Positions 20,081-28,415 of a DNA stretch of 64,000 nt are shown here, in pieces. Below the pieces are notes generated by a model. It searched no databases, was not told where the DNA came from, and saw nothing but the letters and a program-made list of their open reading frames with translations. The DNA lies in NCBI GenBank assembly GCA_050179645.1, contig JBFXEX010000002.1, forward strand, positions 1-64,000, read 5' to 3'. Source of the DNA: VAZQ01 sp050179645 (GTDB lineage: Bacteria > Pseudomonadota > Alphaproteobacteria > Rhizobiales > Xanthobacteraceae). The translations under genes and the position numbers were made by a program. Every line of letters begins with the position of its first letter. Within the stretch, counting starts at the first letter, position 1.

Positions 20081-21271
20081 TTGCAGCACAATGCGAGCGA
20101 TCCGAGCGTGGAAGCCTTCGATCTCTACTCACCCGAAATCGACGCCGATCCATTTCCGTACTACGCGGTCCTGCGCGAGCAATACCCGTGCTACTGGAGC
20201 GAAGGCGGCAAGCTCTGGATCCTGTCGCGCTACGACGACGTGATGCAGGCGGCGCGCGATTGGGAGACGTTCTCGTCCGCACAAGGCAACCTGATTGACG
20301 AATTGCCCGGCCGCTCGGGCGCCACCCTGGGCACCACCGATCCGCCGCGGCACGATCGCCTGCGCGCCTTGAGCCAGGCGGCCTTCGCGCGCAAGAACAT
20401 CGAAAACCTGATCGCCCCGACCATCGAGATCGCAGACCGCGCCCTCGACAAGATTTGCGCCAATACGACTTTCGAATTTGTCGACGACTTCTCCAGCCAG
20501 ATCACCGTCGGCCTGTTGTTCCGCATCATGGGACTTCCCGAGCGGGACCATGCCGACATCCGCCGCAAGGTGATCCTCGCGGTCTCGACCGACAAAACGG
20601 TCAAGGGCCGAACCGCCGAGCACATCGCCGCGTTCAAGGAGCTCAGCGACTTTTTGAGCGCCGAGGTCGCGATCCGCCGCGCCAACCCGACCGACGATCT
20701 GATTACGCACCTGGCCGAAGCCGAGATCGACGGCGACCGGCTGAGCGAGCGGGAGATTATCATGACCACGGCGACGTTCGTCATGGCTGGCGTGGAATCG
20801 CTGTCGAGCTTTATGAGCGTGTTCGCGCTCAACCTGCACGACTATCCGGACGCCCGACGTCGTCTCGTCGCCGATCCAACGCTGATCGCCCCCGCGATCG
20901 AGGAGTCTCTGCGTTTCAACACCTCGGCGCAGCGATTCAAGCGGACGGTCGCGCGCGAAGCCGAATTGCATGGCCAGACGCTCCGGGTCGGCGACAAGGT
21001 CGTCCTGGCCTACGGCTCGGCCAACCGCGACTGGCGCAAATTCCCAGAACCCGACGTCTACGACATTGACCGCAAGCCTCTCGGGCATCTCGGCTTTGGC
21101 TCCGGCAAGCATTTCTGCCTCGGCAGCCAGATGGCGCGGCTCGTCACCGAGACGGCGATGCGACGGTTTCTGGCGCGCGTGCCCGATTATCATCTCACCG
21201 CCGACAAGCTCGCCTGGAACTCATCGTCGAACTTCCGCAGCCCCGTCGCGCTGCCGTTCGCGATCGGGTGA
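20081..21271 (+). CDS. Cytochrome P450
   Basis: 396 residues, a soluble bacterial P450. The heme-binding loop is FGSGKHFCLG with Cys346 as the axial ligand. The I-helix reads MAGVESLSSF, where the usual acid-threonine pair is glutamate-serine. The ExxR motif appears as IEESLRF. It starts at TTG 20081, with GAGGCG at a good distance; no better start exists because the N-terminal PFPYYAVLREQYP must be included. No ferredoxin or reductase gene is adjacent. It lies between nusB and thiL on the opposite strand, which suggests insertion. The substrate is unknown. Confidence 0.92.
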   Translation: MQHNASDPSVEAFDLYSPEIDADPFPYYAVLREQYPCYWSEGGKLWILSRYDDVMQAARDWETFSSAQGNLIDELPGRSGATLGTTDPPRHDRLRALSQAAFARKNIENLIAPTIEIADRALDKICANTTFEFVDDFSSQITVGLLFRIMGLPERDHADIRRKVILAVSTDKTVKGRTAEHIAAFKELSDFLSAEVAIRRANPTDDLITHLAEAEIDGDRLSEREIIMTTATFVMAGVESLSSFMSVFALNLHDYPDARRRLVADPTLIAPAIEESLRFNTSAQRFKRTVAREAELHGQTLRVGDKVVLAYGSANRDWRKFPEPDVYDIDRKPLGHLGFGSGKHFCLGSQMARLVTETAMRRFLARVPDYHLTADKLAWNSSSNFRSPVALPFAIG

Positions 21272-21295
21272 TTTGTAGTCGTACCTGCGGTCATT

Positions 21296-21447
21296 GTGAT
21301 TGTGCCCTCTCCCCTTGCGGAAGAGGGCTGCACTGAAACCTCACCATACTCGATTGGGTGAGGGGTGATCGCGCGACACCCCTCACCCATTCTTGTCGTT
21401 GAAATGCGGCGGCTGCCGTCTCACACAAAGGGAGAGGGCACAATCAC
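21296..21447. repeat. 152-bp nested inverted repeat (MITE-like)
   Basis: The outer arms GTGATTGTGCCCTCTCCC (21296-21313) and the complementary bases at 21430-21447 are terminal inverted repeats of about 18 bp. An inner pair, GGGTGAGGGGTG at 21356-21367 and CACCCCTCACCC at 21377-21388, forms a second hairpin. The element contains no gene and lies just past the P450 stop, next to nusB. Its form fits a short nonautonomous mobile element or a dispersed palindromic repeat. Confidence 0.75.
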
Positions 21448-21464
21448 GGCGACCGTCAATTCCA

Positions 21465-21956
21465 TCAACGCGGTAAGCGCTCGAACTCGGCGGCGCGCAA
21501 CTGCCGTGCGATCTGGTCGAGCACGGCATTCACCAATCCAGTCTCGTCACGATCGACGAAAGCATGAGCCACATCGACATACTCGGACACGACGACACGC
21601 GCCGGAACGTCGTTGCGATGACCGAGTTCGTAGGCGCCCGCGCGCAGCACGGCGCGCAGGATCGCCTCGATGCGCTTGAGTGGCCAGCCCTGCGCCAGCG
21701 CAGTGTCGATCAGCGGATCGAGCGTGCGCTGCTCGCGCACTACCCCTCCCACCACATCGCGAAAGAACGCCGCTTCCGCCGGCAGATATTGTTCGCCCTC
21801 GACCTCGCGGCCGATCCAGTGGCGCTCGAATTCAGCCAGAATGTCGTTCACGCCGGTGCCGGCGATGTCCATCTGGTAGAGCGCCTGGACCGCGGACAGC
21901 CGCGCGGCGCCACGGCGATTGGCCTTGCGCTCATCATCCGATTTCGGCGCGGCCAT
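21465..21956 (-). CDS. nusB: Transcription antitermination protein NusB
   Basis: 163 residues, all helical. It binds boxA RNA with NusE in ribosomal RNA antitermination. GAARLSAVQALYQMDIAGTG near the N-terminus and VVSEYVDVAHAFVDRDETGL near the C-terminus are family signatures. It begins 2 bases after the ribH stop and is translationally coupled to it, the normal riboflavin-nusB order. Confidence 0.96.
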   Translation of the reverse strand: MAAPKSDDERKANRRGAARLSAVQALYQMDIAGTGVNDILAEFERHWIGREVEGEQYLPAEAAFFRDVVGGVVREQRTLDPLIDTALAQGWPLKRIEAILRAVLRAGAYELGHRNDVPARVVVSEYVDVAHAFVDRDETGLVNAVLDQIARQLRAAEFERLPR

Positions 21957-21958
21957 GA

Positions 21959-22450
21959 TCAGTTCCGCGCGAGGCGGCGCTTGATACGGACCAGCGAAAG
22001 TGCGGCCCGCGCCGCATCGCCGCCCTTGTCCCCCTCCTCCGGACGGGCACGCGCCCAGGCCTGAGCGTCGGTGTCCACGGTGAGGATGCCGTTGCCGATC
22101 GGAATTCCGCGCCGCACCGACAGCTCGATCAGTGCCCGCGCCGATTCCTGGGAGACGATCTCGAAATGCAGGGTTTCGCCGCGGATCACGCAGCCAAGCG
22201 CCACCGCGCCTTCGATCGGCTTGCCGGCCTTCTCGGAGGCCTCAACGGCCATCGCAATCGCGGGCGCGATCTCGAGCGAGCCCGGCACGCTGATCTTGTC
22301 ATAGGCGACCCGCGCTTCGTCCAGAACTCGCGTCGCGCCCTTGAGCAAGGCGTCGGAGATATCCGCGTAGAACCGCGCTTCGACGACGAGAATGCGCGCG
22401 CCCGCGACATCGTCCGATTCTTGTCCGGCGGACCGGCGCGGCTCAGCCAT
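21959..22450 (-). CDS. ribH: 6,7-dimethyl-8-ribityllumazine synthase
   Basis: 163 residues. It condenses the pyrimidine intermediate with dihydroxybutanone phosphate to make lumazine, the step before riboflavin synthase. Signatures are VEARFYADISDALLKGA, VPGSLEIAPAIAMA, LGCVIRGETLHFEIVSQES and GIPIGNGILTVDT. ATG 22450 has GGAGG upstream; the longer frame to 22486 lacks support. It follows ribE by about 125 bp. Confidence 0.96.
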   Translation of the reverse strand: MAEPRRSAGQESDDVAGARILVVEARFYADISDALLKGATRVLDEARVAYDKISVPGSLEIAPAIAMAVEASEKAGKPIEGAVALGCVIRGETLHFEIVSQESARALIELSVRRGIPIGNGILTVDTDAQAWARARPEEGDKGGDAARAALSLVRIKRRLARN

Positions 22451-22575
22451 ATGCGATGACCTCCAGAAGTCTGCCCCTCGTACCAAGCGAAGTGGGGACG
22501 ACGCAAGGGAGCGTCTGGTCTGCGCCGGCCGCGGTGCGGAATTCGCCGATGTGCGTTAAGTGTCTTCTCCGGGCG

Positions 22576-23181
22576 TCACTTGGTTTCCAAGAGCCTGGCG
22601 GCGTAGCGGGCCATCAAATCGACCTCGAGATTGACGCTGTCGCCCTCCGCGAGCGCACCGATCGTCGTCACGGCGAGCGTATGCGGGATGATCAGCACCG
22701 AAAACGCCGAGCCCTCGACCGTGTTCACGGTCAGCGATACGCCATCGAGCGCCACCGAACCCTTCTGCGCGACAAACCGCGCCAGTTGGGGCGGCCCCTT
22801 GAAGGTCAGCCGCGCCATATCGGTCAGGTCTTCACGCGCCGCGAGAACGGCCACGCCGTCGGCGTGCCCGGCGACAATATGGCCGCCGAGTTCATCCCCG
22901 GCCTTGAGCGAGCGCTCGAGATTGACCTTGCTGCCCTGCCGCCAGCGGCCCACCGTGGTGAGCCGCAAGGTCTCGGCCGCAGCATCGACATCGAACCAGC
23001 CGCGATTGCCCGCGCGGCCGCGCCGCACCACCGTCAGGCACACGCCGCTGCAGGCAATCGAGGCGCCGATCGCGATCGTATCCGGATCGTAACCGCACGC
23101 GATCCGCAACCGCGTGAGCCCTTCGGCCCGCGGCTCGACCACGATCACCTCGCCGATATCGGTGACGATTCCCGTGAACAT
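22576..23181 (-). CDS. ribE: Riboflavin synthase alpha chain
   Basis: 201 residues with the expected internal duplication. MFTGIVTDIG opens the first lumazine-binding domain, and the second begins near residue 95 (GGHIVAGHADGV). CSGVCLTVV and LDGVSLTVNTV are the matching motifs in each half. It dismutates lumazine to riboflavin. The start lies 2 bases after the ribD stop, so the pair is coupled. Confidence 0.95.
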   Translation of the reverse strand: MFTGIVTDIGEVIVVEPRAEGLTRLRIACGYDPDTIAIGASIACSGVCLTVVRRGRAGNRGWFDVDAAAETLRLTTVGRWRQGSKVNLERSLKAGDELGGHIVAGHADGVAVLAAREDLTDMARLTFKGPPQLARFVAQKGSVALDGVSLTVNTVEGSAFSVLIIPHTLAVTTIGALAEGDSVNLEVDLMARYAARLLETK

Positions 23182-23183
23182 AT

Positions 23184-24329
23184 TTAGGTCCGCTCGGATG
23201 TTTCGACGGTATCGGGCCCGACGGTTTCGCACCCAATCGATCTGAACCTCGCCGAATGAGATATCGCAGTCAGCGGCAGACCGTCGAGCGCATCGATGCC
23301 GTCCGGGCCGATCGCCTGCGGCGCCCGGAACAGCGCGACTTCGTCGACCAGATCGGCGCGCAGGAATGCAGCGGCCAGGATCGGTCCGGTTTCCACCATC
23401 AGCCGGGTAATGCCGCGCCCCGCCAAAGCCTTTAGGACTGCCGCGAGATCGAGCCGGCCATGCAGCGACGGCACGCGCATCATCTCGGCGCCCAAAGCCA
23501 AGAGCGCCTGTTCGCGGTCGCGCGGAGCATCCTCGCCGGTCACGACCCATAGCGCCGTCTGCCGGGCGCTGGCGACGAGCTTGCTCGTGACCGGCAGCCG
23601 CAGCTTGCTGTCGAGCACAATCCGCACCGGCGAGAGGTGCGCCATGCCGGGCAGCCGGCAGGTCAGCAGCGGATCGTCCGCCAACACGGTGCCGATGCCA
23701 GTCACGATCGCATCGCTCATCGCACGCATGAGATGGACCCGATCGCGGGCCCGCTCGCCGGTAATCGTCGCCGGCCGGCGGCCGGCGAGAGCGGCCTTGC
23801 CGTCGGACGAGGCCGCGAGCTTGAGCATCACGTGCGGCCGGCCGTCCTGCACGCGCCGGATGTGGCCGGCATGGGCGCGCCGCGCCTCGTCGGCGCCGAC
23901 ACCGACTTCGACCATGATGCCGGCCTCCGCCATGCGCCAATGGCCCGCGCCCGCCACTTCGGGATTTGGATCGACCAGCGCAGAGACGGCGCGCGCAATT
24001 CCGGCGGCGATCACCGCGTCGGCGCAGGGTGGCGACTTGCCGTGGTGCGAGCATGGCTCCAGCGTGACGTAGAGCGTCGCCCCACGCGCGGCGTCGCCGG
24101 CGCGGCGCAGTGCCTCGACTTCGGCGTGCGGACGGCCGCCGGGCTGCGTCCAGCCGCGTCCGACGATCACCGGACCGTTGCCATCGTTGCGCACGATTAC
24201 GGCACCAACCGCCGGATTGGGCCAGCTGCGGCCGAGCCCGCGGCGCCCCAGCGCGAGCGCCAGCGCCATGTAGCGTGCATCCTCTGGATCGGCGCTTGGC
24301 GGAATGCCCTGCTGGTTCACGTTCGTCAC
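23184..24329 (-). CDS. ribD: Bifunctional riboflavin deaminase/reductase
   Basis: 381 residues. The N-terminal deaminase has the zinc site PHAEVEAL and EPCSHHGKSPPC; the C-terminal reductase begins near residue 165 (HVMLKLAASSDGKAAL) and includes MVETGPILAAAFL. The two halves carry out successive steps from the GTP-derived pyrimidine. No FMN riboswitch consensus is visible upstream. Normally nrdR lies directly upstream; here 7.7 kb of plus-strand genes intervene. Confidence 0.96.
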   Translation of the reverse strand: MTNVNQQGIPPSADPEDARYMALALALGRRGLGRSWPNPAVGAVIVRNDGNGPVIVGRGWTQPGGRPHAEVEALRRAGDAARGATLYVTLEPCSHHGKSPPCADAVIAAGIARAVSALVDPNPEVAGAGHWRMAEAGIMVEVGVGADEARRAHAGHIRRVQDGRPHVMLKLAASSDGKAALAGRRPATITGERARDRVHLMRAMSDAIVTGIGTVLADDPLLTCRLPGMAHLSPVRIVLDSKLRLPVTSKLVASARQTALWVVTGEDAPRDREQALLALGAEMMRVPSLHGRLDLAAVLKALAGRGITRLMVETGPILAAAFLRADLVDEVALFRAPQAIGPDGIDALDGLPLTAISHSARFRSIGCETVGPDTVETSERT

Positions 24330-24564
24330 GCCATCCGCGGTTTCGAGCCTCAGTTGCGCCGCTTCAACATGGCCGCGGCTACGCGGTGCCGATCAATATC
24401 GGAACGAATTGGGCGGTACCATCGTATAATGTTGCTTGGAATTGATCGGCGAACCCGAGCGGTCCCGTGCCCGCGTCACCAAGTTTTGATTGATGGCGCT
24501 TCCCATCCAGGCCACCATAGTACATTCAGGTTAGGTTTCGATTCTCAGCACGAGAGTTTGCGTT

Positions 24565-25557
24565 TTGAACACCATTTCCGCTCCGAGCGGGACGCGCATT
24601 GACGCTCCCGCACCAGCACCGTCCGCCGGGATGATCTGGGTTCCGGGTGGCACGTTCCGCATGGGTTCGGACAGGCACTACCCTGAGGAAGCCCCCGCTC
24701 ACCGCGCCAAGGTGGACGGTTTCTGGATGGATCGCGCGCCCGTGACGAACCGCGAATTTCGCAAATTCGTCAACGCCACCGGCCACGTCACTTTCGCGGA
24801 AATTGCCCCCGATCCGAAGGACTATCCCGGCGCGCTGCCGCACATGCTCAAGGCCGGCTCGCTGGTCTTCGCGCCGCCCAAGCATCCGGTCGACCTGCGC
24901 GACTGGAGCCAGTGGTGGACGTTCAAGTTCGGCGCCAATTGGCGGCGGCCCTACGGCCCGCGCAGTTCCATCAGCGGGCTCGACGACCATCCGGTGGTGC
25001 ATGTCGCCTATCGGGACGCCGAGGCCTATGCCAAGTGGCTTGGCAAGGAACTGCCGACCGAAGCCGAGTGGGAGTTTGCCGCACGCGGTGCATTGGAGGA
25101 CGCCGAATTCGCCTGGGGCAATGAGCTCGCACCGGGCGGGAAGCAAATGGCGAACACCTGGCAGGGGTTGTTCCCCGCCGAGAATCTCAAGCTCGACGGC
25201 TACGAGCGCACGTCGCCGGTTGGGGCATTTCCCCCGAATGGCTATGGGCTCCACGACATGATCGGCAACGTGTGGGAATGGACTGCCGATTGGTATTCGC
25301 CCAAGCACGAGGGCGACGCGCGGAAGGCGTGTTGCATTCCAGAGAATCCGCGCGGCGGACTGGAGAGCGCGAGCTACGACCCTTGCCAGCCGAATATCAA
25401 GATTCCACGCAAGGTGCTCAAAGGCGGCTCGCACCTCTGCGCGCCCAATTACTGCCGACGCTATCGACCCGCCGCGCGTCATGCCGAGCCGGTCGATACC
25501 TCGACCAGCCACGTCGGCTTCCGTTGCGTCATCCGAACACCGCTGACCTCGTCATAA
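24565..25557 (+). CDS. Formylglycine-generating enzyme (sulfatase maturase)
   Basis: 330 residues of the FGE/SUMF1 fold. It oxidises the active-site cysteine of type I sulfatases to formylglycine. MIWVPGGTFRMGSDRHYPEE opens the domain; GNVWEWTADWY is conserved; and LKGGSHLCAPNYCRRYRP carries Cys292 and Cys297, with the same spacing as the catalytic pair of human FGE. Related proteins such as EgtB and nonenzymatic family members lack this pair, which makes a true maturase likely. No signal peptide is present. Two sulfatase genes lie 1.2 kb downstream on the same strand. Confidence 0.92.
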   Translation: MNTISAPSGTRIDAPAPAPSAGMIWVPGGTFRMGSDRHYPEEAPAHRAKVDGFWMDRAPVTNREFRKFVNATGHVTFAEIAPDPKDYPGALPHMLKAGSLVFAPPKHPVDLRDWSQWWTFKFGANWRRPYGPRSSISGLDDHPVVHVAYRDAEAYAKWLGKELPTEAEWEFAARGALEDAEFAWGNELAPGGKQMANTWQGLFPAENLKLDGYERTSPVGAFPPNGYGLHDMIGNVWEWTADWYSPKHEGDARKACCIPENPRGGLESASYDPCQPNIKIPRKVLKGGSHLCAPNYCRRYRPAARHAEPVDTSTSHVGFRCVIRTPLTSS

Positions 25558-25659
25558 GTTCCAGGTTCCATCCTGCTCGATTAGACTATTGTCGCACGTC
25601 CGTTACATGACTGGACGCCAGTCGGCGACTATCATCCGTGCCCGGAGGCTGTCGACCGC

Positions 25660-26157
25660 ATGCCTGACCCGGAGAGTCGAACCGCCGTCGCTGTAGGCTG
25701 GATCGCGGCCACCCTGCTGGTCGTTTTCAGCGTTCTCGGCCTGATGTGGTACGGGGTCTCCGACGAAGTCCGCCACCGGTTCTGGACTGACCTCATCGAC
25801 CGGCCCGGGGGACCGATGACGTTCCGCTTCATCCTGCAGCCGGTCATGGCCACGGTGGCGGCGCTGCACGACGGCATCAAGGACGCGCGTCTCGGCCGCT
25901 CGCCCTATTTCTGGACCATCATGCACGACCCGGCGCGCCGCGCCCGCCGGCTGCGCGAAGGCCTGATCTCAACCGCGCGCATCATCCTGCTCGGGCTGGC
26001 AATGGATGCGATCTATCAATACAAGGAATTCAACACTTTCTATCCGGCCGAGGCCGTAGTCATCGCGCTGTCGCTCGCCGTCGTGCCGTATTTCATCCTG
26101 CGCGGGCCGATCGCGCGCATCGCGCGCCGCCGGCTCTCCCGCCCCGCCTCTCATTAG
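25660..26157 (+). CDS. Membrane protein in the sulfatase cluster
   Basis: 165 residues with a first membrane helix at about 10-32 and two more toward the C-terminus (about 105-125 and 128-146). The central part is charged (HDPARRARRLREGLI) and probably cytoplasmic. I recognise no family. GGAGG lies about 10 bases before the ATG. It sits between the maturase and the DUF202 gene, 20 bp from the latter, and so is likely cotranscribed with it. Confidence 0.7.
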   Translation: MPDPESRTAVAVGWIAATLLVVFSVLGLMWYGVSDEVRHRFWTDLIDRPGGPMTFRFILQPVMATVAALHDGIKDARLGRSPYFWTIMHDPARRARRLREGLISTARIILLGLAMDAIYQYKEFNTFYPAEAVVIALSLAVVPYFILRGPIARIARRRLSRPASH

Positions 26158-26177
26158 CTGCACGAGCGAGTTCGCCG

Positions 26178-26639
26178 ATGGAAGCCGTTACCGGGAAATC
26201 CAGCTCCGACCGCATCTCCGTCGAACTGTCGGCGCGCCGCACCGGCATGTCGTTCCAGCGCACCCGCATGAGCGCCGACCGCACGCTGATGTCGGTCATC
26301 CGCACATCGCTGTCGCTGATCGGATTCGGCTTCACGATCTTCCAGTTCTTCGAAAAGCTGCGCGAAGGCAACGTCATCACCGGATCGGCCCATCCGGCGC
26401 GGCACTTCGGCATCGCGCTCGTCGCGCTCGGCATTGTCATGCTGATCGGCGGCATCGGCTTTCACACCAGCTTCATGATCGAACTGCGAAAAGAGCGCGC
26501 CCGCATGCGGGACGACGACTTGATCCATGGCGAGAGCTCGTTTCCGGTCTCGTTGACACTGATGACCGCTCTCCTGCTGCTGCTGCTTGGCATCGCCGCA
26601 ATCGCGAGCATGCTCTTTAACGCCGGCCCGCTCGGCTAG
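26178..26639 (+). CDS. DUF202 (YidH-like) inner membrane protein
   Basis: 153 residues. The DUF202 signature is SADRTLMSVIRTSLSLIGFG, ahead of three membrane segments (about 40-60, 75-97 and 120-145). In E. coli, DUF202 proteins YidG and YidH are encoded beside the putative sulfatase YidJ and the maturase-like YidF, so the association with sulfatases seen here is not unique. Function unknown. Confidence 0.85.
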   Translation: MEAVTGKSSSDRISVELSARRTGMSFQRTRMSADRTLMSVIRTSLSLIGFGFTIFQFFEKLREGNVITGSAHPARHFGIALVALGIVMLIGGIGFHTSFMIELRKERARMRDDDLIHGESSFPVSLTLMTALLLLLLGIAAIASMLFNAGPLG

Positions 26640-26750
26640 CGATGGAAGAAGGACGAAATCGACAGAGCAAGAGCGGAATGAAAGTTTGCCCCCGTGCATG
26701 GGGCTCAAAGCGATCACCGCAAAATCCGCCACAAATCATCAGGAGGAAAC

Positions 26751-28322
26751 ATGCCTGATACCGCGAAGAAGCCGAATATTATCCTAATTCTCTCTGACGA
26801 TTTCGGCTATGGCGACGCCGGCGTCTATGGCGGCGGCGAAAATCGCGGCATGCCGACACCGAATCTTGATCGGATGGCCGCCGAAGGAATGCAATTCCTT
26901 TCTTTTTACGGGCAGCCAAGCTGCACGCCCGGGCGAGCCGCGATGCTGACCGGGCGAATTCCAAACCGCAGCGGCATGACCACGGTGGCCTTCCAGGGTC
27001 AGGGTGGTGGCCTGCCCGCCGCAGAATGGACGCTCGCCTCCGTGCTCAAGACCGCGGGCTACAACACTTTCTTCAGCGGCAAGTGGCATCTCGGCGAATC
27101 TGACTACGCGCTGCCAAACGCACACGGCTTCGACGAGATGAGGTATGTCGGCCTCTACCATCTCAACGCCTATACCTATGCGGATCCGACCTGGTTCCCC
27201 GATATGGATCCCGAACTGAGGACCATGTTCGAACGCGTCACCAAAGGCGCCTTGTCCGGCAAGGCCGGCGAGCCCGCGAAGGAGGACTTCAAGGTCAACG
27301 GGCAATACGTCAACACGCCCGACAAGGGTGTGGTTGGCATCCCGTATTTCGACGAATACGTCGAAAGAGCCTCTCTCGACTATCTGGACCGGAATGGGAA
27401 GTCGGGACAGCCGTTTTTCATGACCATCAGCTTCATGAAGGTCCACCAGCCGAACCTGCCGCACCCTGACTTCGAGGGCAAATCGCTCTCGAAGAGCAAG
27501 TATGGCGATTCGATTGTCGAGAACGACGCGCGGATCGGCCGGGTCATGGACAAGCTTCGCGCGCTCGGCCTCGACAAGAACACCTACGTGTTCTGGACCA
27601 CGGACAACGGCGCCTGGCAGGACGTCTATCCCGACGCCGGCTACACGCCATATCGCGGCACCAAGGGAACCTGCCGCGAAGGCGGCAATCGCGTTCCCGC
27701 CCTGGCCTGGGGTCCGGGGATCAAACCGGGCTCGCGAAACTCCGACATCGTCGGCGGCCTCGACTACATGGCGACCTTTGCCTCGCTCGCGAGCACGAAG
27801 TTGCCCGAGAAAGATCGCGAAGGCGAACCCATCGTCTTCGACAGCTACGACATGTCGCCGGTTCTGTTCGGCAATGGCAAATCGGAGCGCAAGAGCTGGT
27901 TCTACTTCACCGAGAACGAACTGACGCCCGGGGCCGCGCGGGTCGGTAACTACAAGGCCGTATTCAACCTGCGCGGCGACGACGGCGCACACACGGGCGG
28001 TCTTGCCGTCGACTCCAACCTCGGCTGGAAGGGCCCGAACTCCTACGTCGCAACCGTCCCGCAGGTATTCGACCTCTGGCAGGATCCGCAGGAGCGCTAC
28101 GACATCTTCATGAACAACTACCCGGAGCGCACTTGGACGCTGGTCACGATCAATGCGGCGATCAAGGAACTGATGCAATCCTATCTGAAGCATCCACCGC
28201 GGGAGCTACAGAGTGAAGGATACTCGGGACCGATCAGCATCACGCAATTTCAGCGGTTCCAGAGCCTCCGAGAGCAGCTTGCAAAAGAAGGCTTCAATAT
28301 TGGATTGCCGACCGGCAACTGA
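26751..28322 (+). CDS. Type I sulfatase (arylsulfatase family), cytoplasmic
   Basis: 523 residues. Metal-binding aspartates are at the start in IILILSDDFGYGD, and the modification site is Cys58 in CTPGRAAMLTGR, the canonical CxPxR motif for formylglycine. Other ligands include KWHLG near residue 115 and the later WTTDNGAWQD. No signal peptide precedes the domain, so the enzyme should stay in the cytoplasm, which is unusual for this family. ATG 26751 has AGGAGG upstream. The substrate is unknown, either a sulfate or a phosphonate ester. A second sulfatase follows, 93 bp away. Confidence 0.92.
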   Translation: MPDTAKKPNIILILSDDFGYGDAGVYGGGENRGMPTPNLDRMAAEGMQFLSFYGQPSCTPGRAAMLTGRIPNRSGMTTVAFQGQGGGLPAAEWTLASVLKTAGYNTFFSGKWHLGESDYALPNAHGFDEMRYVGLYHLNAYTYADPTWFPDMDPELRTMFERVTKGALSGKAGEPAKEDFKVNGQYVNTPDKGVVGIPYFDEYVERASLDYLDRNGKSGQPFFMTISFMKVHQPNLPHPDFEGKSLSKSKYGDSIVENDARIGRVMDKLRALGLDKNTYVFWTTDNGAWQDVYPDAGYTPYRGTKGTCREGGNRVPALAWGPGIKPGSRNSDIVGGLDYMATFASLASTKLPEKDREGEPIVFDSYDMSPVLFGNGKSERKSWFYFTENELTPGAARVGNYKAVFNLRGDDGAHTGGLAVDSNLGWKGPNSYVATVPQVFDLWQDPQERYDIFMNNYPERTWTLVTINAAIKELMQSYLKHPPRELQSEGYSGPISITQFQRFQSLREQLAKEGFNIGLPTGN

Positions 28323-28415
28323 TCGGCTCAAGATGGCGCGACTCAGTCGCCCGAATGACGCGGTACGCTCCAATTCGGCGTGCCGTGCGACAACCGTCAG
28401 CAAAGGAAACATCGC

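Noticed and set aside
20016..21464. A complete transposon carrying the P450
   Set aside because: There is no transposase, and the inverted repeat is on one side only, so a full transposon cannot be supported.
24330..24564. FMN riboswitch upstream of ribD
   Set aside because: The conserved RFN-element bases are not present in this stretch; control of the operon is not evident.
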